A stretch of DNA of 64,000 nt from BOG-224 sp963783505 (GTDB lineage Bacteria > Acidobacteriota > Terriglobia > Bryobacterales > Bryobacteraceae). The notes beneath the pieces were generated by a model. That model searched no databases, was not told the origin of the DNA, and saw nothing but the letters and a program-made list of their open reading frames with translations. Position numbers and translations under genes: made by a program. Positions 63,144 through 64,000 of this stretch are shown one piece after another. Position 1 is the first letter of the stretch. Every line of letters starts with the position of its first letter. The stretch is taken from assembly GCA_963783505.1 (NCBI GenBank), contig CAWAOP010000016.1, forward strand, positions 1 to 64,000. Direction: 5' to 3'.

Positions 63144-64000
63144 ATGCCTGAACAGCGCGGACGCAAAACGCCGATCGTCGACGAAGGTATGACGCTCGGC
63201 GTCATAGGCGCCGGAGTGATGGGCCGAACGCTGATTCGCGGCATCCTATCGAGCGGGATCATCGCGCCCGGCCGGGTTTGGGCCGCGGATAAGCACGCCA
63301 GCGTGTGCGAAGCCGCCAGCGCCGAGCTGGGCATACCGGTTGAAACCGATTATCGCGCCCGGGTTCCTTCCGCCAGCCTCATCCTGATGTGCGTGAAGCC
63401 GGCTGACGCCGCGACCGTGCTCGAAGCGCTGCGAAACGCGGGGCTCCGTCCCAAGACGCTATTGATTTCTATTTTGGCGGGCGTTTCCACCGAGCGGCTC
63501 GAGATGTCGCTTGGCGCCGAGAACCCCGTTGTGCGCGCCATGCCGAATACGCCGGCGGTGGTCGGCGAGGGCATGACGGTGGTCTGCGGCGGCAGCCGGG
63601 CGACCAAGGCGCACCTGGAGCGCGCCATGCGCGTCTTCGAAGCCATCGGGAAATGCTTCTCGCTTGACGAGCATCACTTCAACGCCGCGACGGCGCTGAG
63701 CGGAAGCGGTCCCGCTTACCAGTTCCTCATCATGGAAGCGCTCGCCGACGCGGGCGTACGGGTGGGGCTCCCGCGTCAACTGGCGCTCACTCTCGTAGCG
63801 CAGACCGCGCTGGGCGCGGCGCGCATGGTGCTGACGACCGGCCGCCATCCGGCTTCGTTGCGCGACGATGTGACTACTCCCGCCGGCTGCACCATCGGAG
63901 CTCTGCTCATGCTCGAAGACGGACGAATCCGTTCGGTGCTCGCGAGAGCGGTAGAGGAAGCCGCGAGGATATCGGCCCATCTCGGCGGCCCCTCACAGAA
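63144..64000 (+). CDS. proC: pyrroline-5-carboxylate reductase (incomplete at window end)
   Basis: The open frame starts at ATG 63144 (GGAGGTGAGC upstream) and runs off the window. It has an NAD(P)-binding LGVIGAGVMGRTLIRGIL, IAGVSTERLEM, VRAMPNTPAVVGEGMT, GSGPAYQFLIMEALADAGVR and TPAGCTIGALLMLEDG, which are ProC hallmarks. It catalyses the last step of proline synthesis. The 285 codons seen are close to the full family length (about 270-280), so little is missing. An extra 16-residue N-terminal stretch precedes the Rossmann motif. Confidence 0.93.
   Translation, partial: MPEQRGRKTPIVDEGMTLGVIGAGVMGRTLIRGILSSGIIAPGRVWAADKHASVCEAASAELGIPVETDYRARVPSASLILMCVKPADAATVLEALRNAGLRPKTLLISILAGVSTERLEMSLGAENPVVRAMPNTPAVVGEGMTVVCGGSRATKAHLERAMRVFEAIGKCFSLDEHHFNAATALSGSGPAYQFLIMEALADAGVRVGLPRQLALTLVAQTALGAARMVLTTGRHPASLRDDVTTPAGCTIGALLMLEDGRIRSVLARAVEEAARISAHLGGPSQ

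Overview
The window is high-GC bacterial DNA with mostly co-oriented, tightly packed genes. PEP-CTERM exported proteins, an IS110 element, REP/RAYT repeats, sugar-phosphate isomerase-like TIM-barrel proteins and an E1-alpha/E1-beta fused 2-oxoacid dehydrogenase together suggest an acidobacterium of the Solibacter/Bryobacter type. That is an inference from gene content; no rRNA or tRNA is present to confirm it.

Positions 1-25,153 hold a surface-polysaccharide supercluster. It contains many GT4 and several GT2 glycosyltransferases, SAM methyltransferases, multi-pass membrane proteins, acyltransferases and sugar-nucleotide enzymes. One pair (a fused acetyltransferase/ketoisomerase and a DegT aminotransferase) points to a dTDP-3-acetamido-3,6-dideoxyhexose. 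The genes from 17,556 to 22,384 form a chain of ATGA-type overlaps. An IS110-family element (about 22,413-23,899) sits between two glycosyltransferase genes, and its 5' non-coding part looks like a bridge RNA: a 13-base stretch matches the reconstructed junction of the two element ends.

Positions 25,484-35,074 hold a membrane protein, a GT41-like (O-GlcNAc-transferase-like) protein, a UPF0489-like protein and a TPR protein. A compact lasso-peptide cluster follows: RRE/PqqD-like B1, B2 protease, asparagine-synthase-like cyclase, a 50-residue precursor overlapping the cyclase end, and an HPr-kinase-like protein. A GT2 gene closes the stretch.

Positions 35,075-42,120 hold a REP-associated tyrosine transposase inside perfect 18-bp inverted repeats, dispersed REP palindromes, a perfect 28-bp-arm palindrome, two paralogous membrane proteins and a second GT41-like gene. 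Positions 42,121-52,190 hold two PEP-CTERM proteins, each followed by a clear intrinsic terminator, a FecR-like exported protein, a nucleotidyltransferase, a GT-C-like membrane protein, a DUF218 protein, a TPR/carbohydrate-binding-like protein, an O-antigen ligase and GDP-L-fucose synthase.

Positions 52,191-64,000 are ordinary metabolism: aldo/keto reductase, aldose 1-epimerase, VOC protein, TIM-barrel protein, MBL hydrolase, fused E1 dehydrogenase, transaldolase, MFS transporter, rubrerythrin and ProC (cut by the window end). Two short REP-bounded elements lie between convergent genes here.

Ten genes are interrupted by a single frameshift, nine of them in the same (+1) direction. The halves are conserved and meet cleanly, so base-level assembly or sequencing errors are the likeliest cause, although decay of the polysaccharide locus cannot be excluded from sequence alone.
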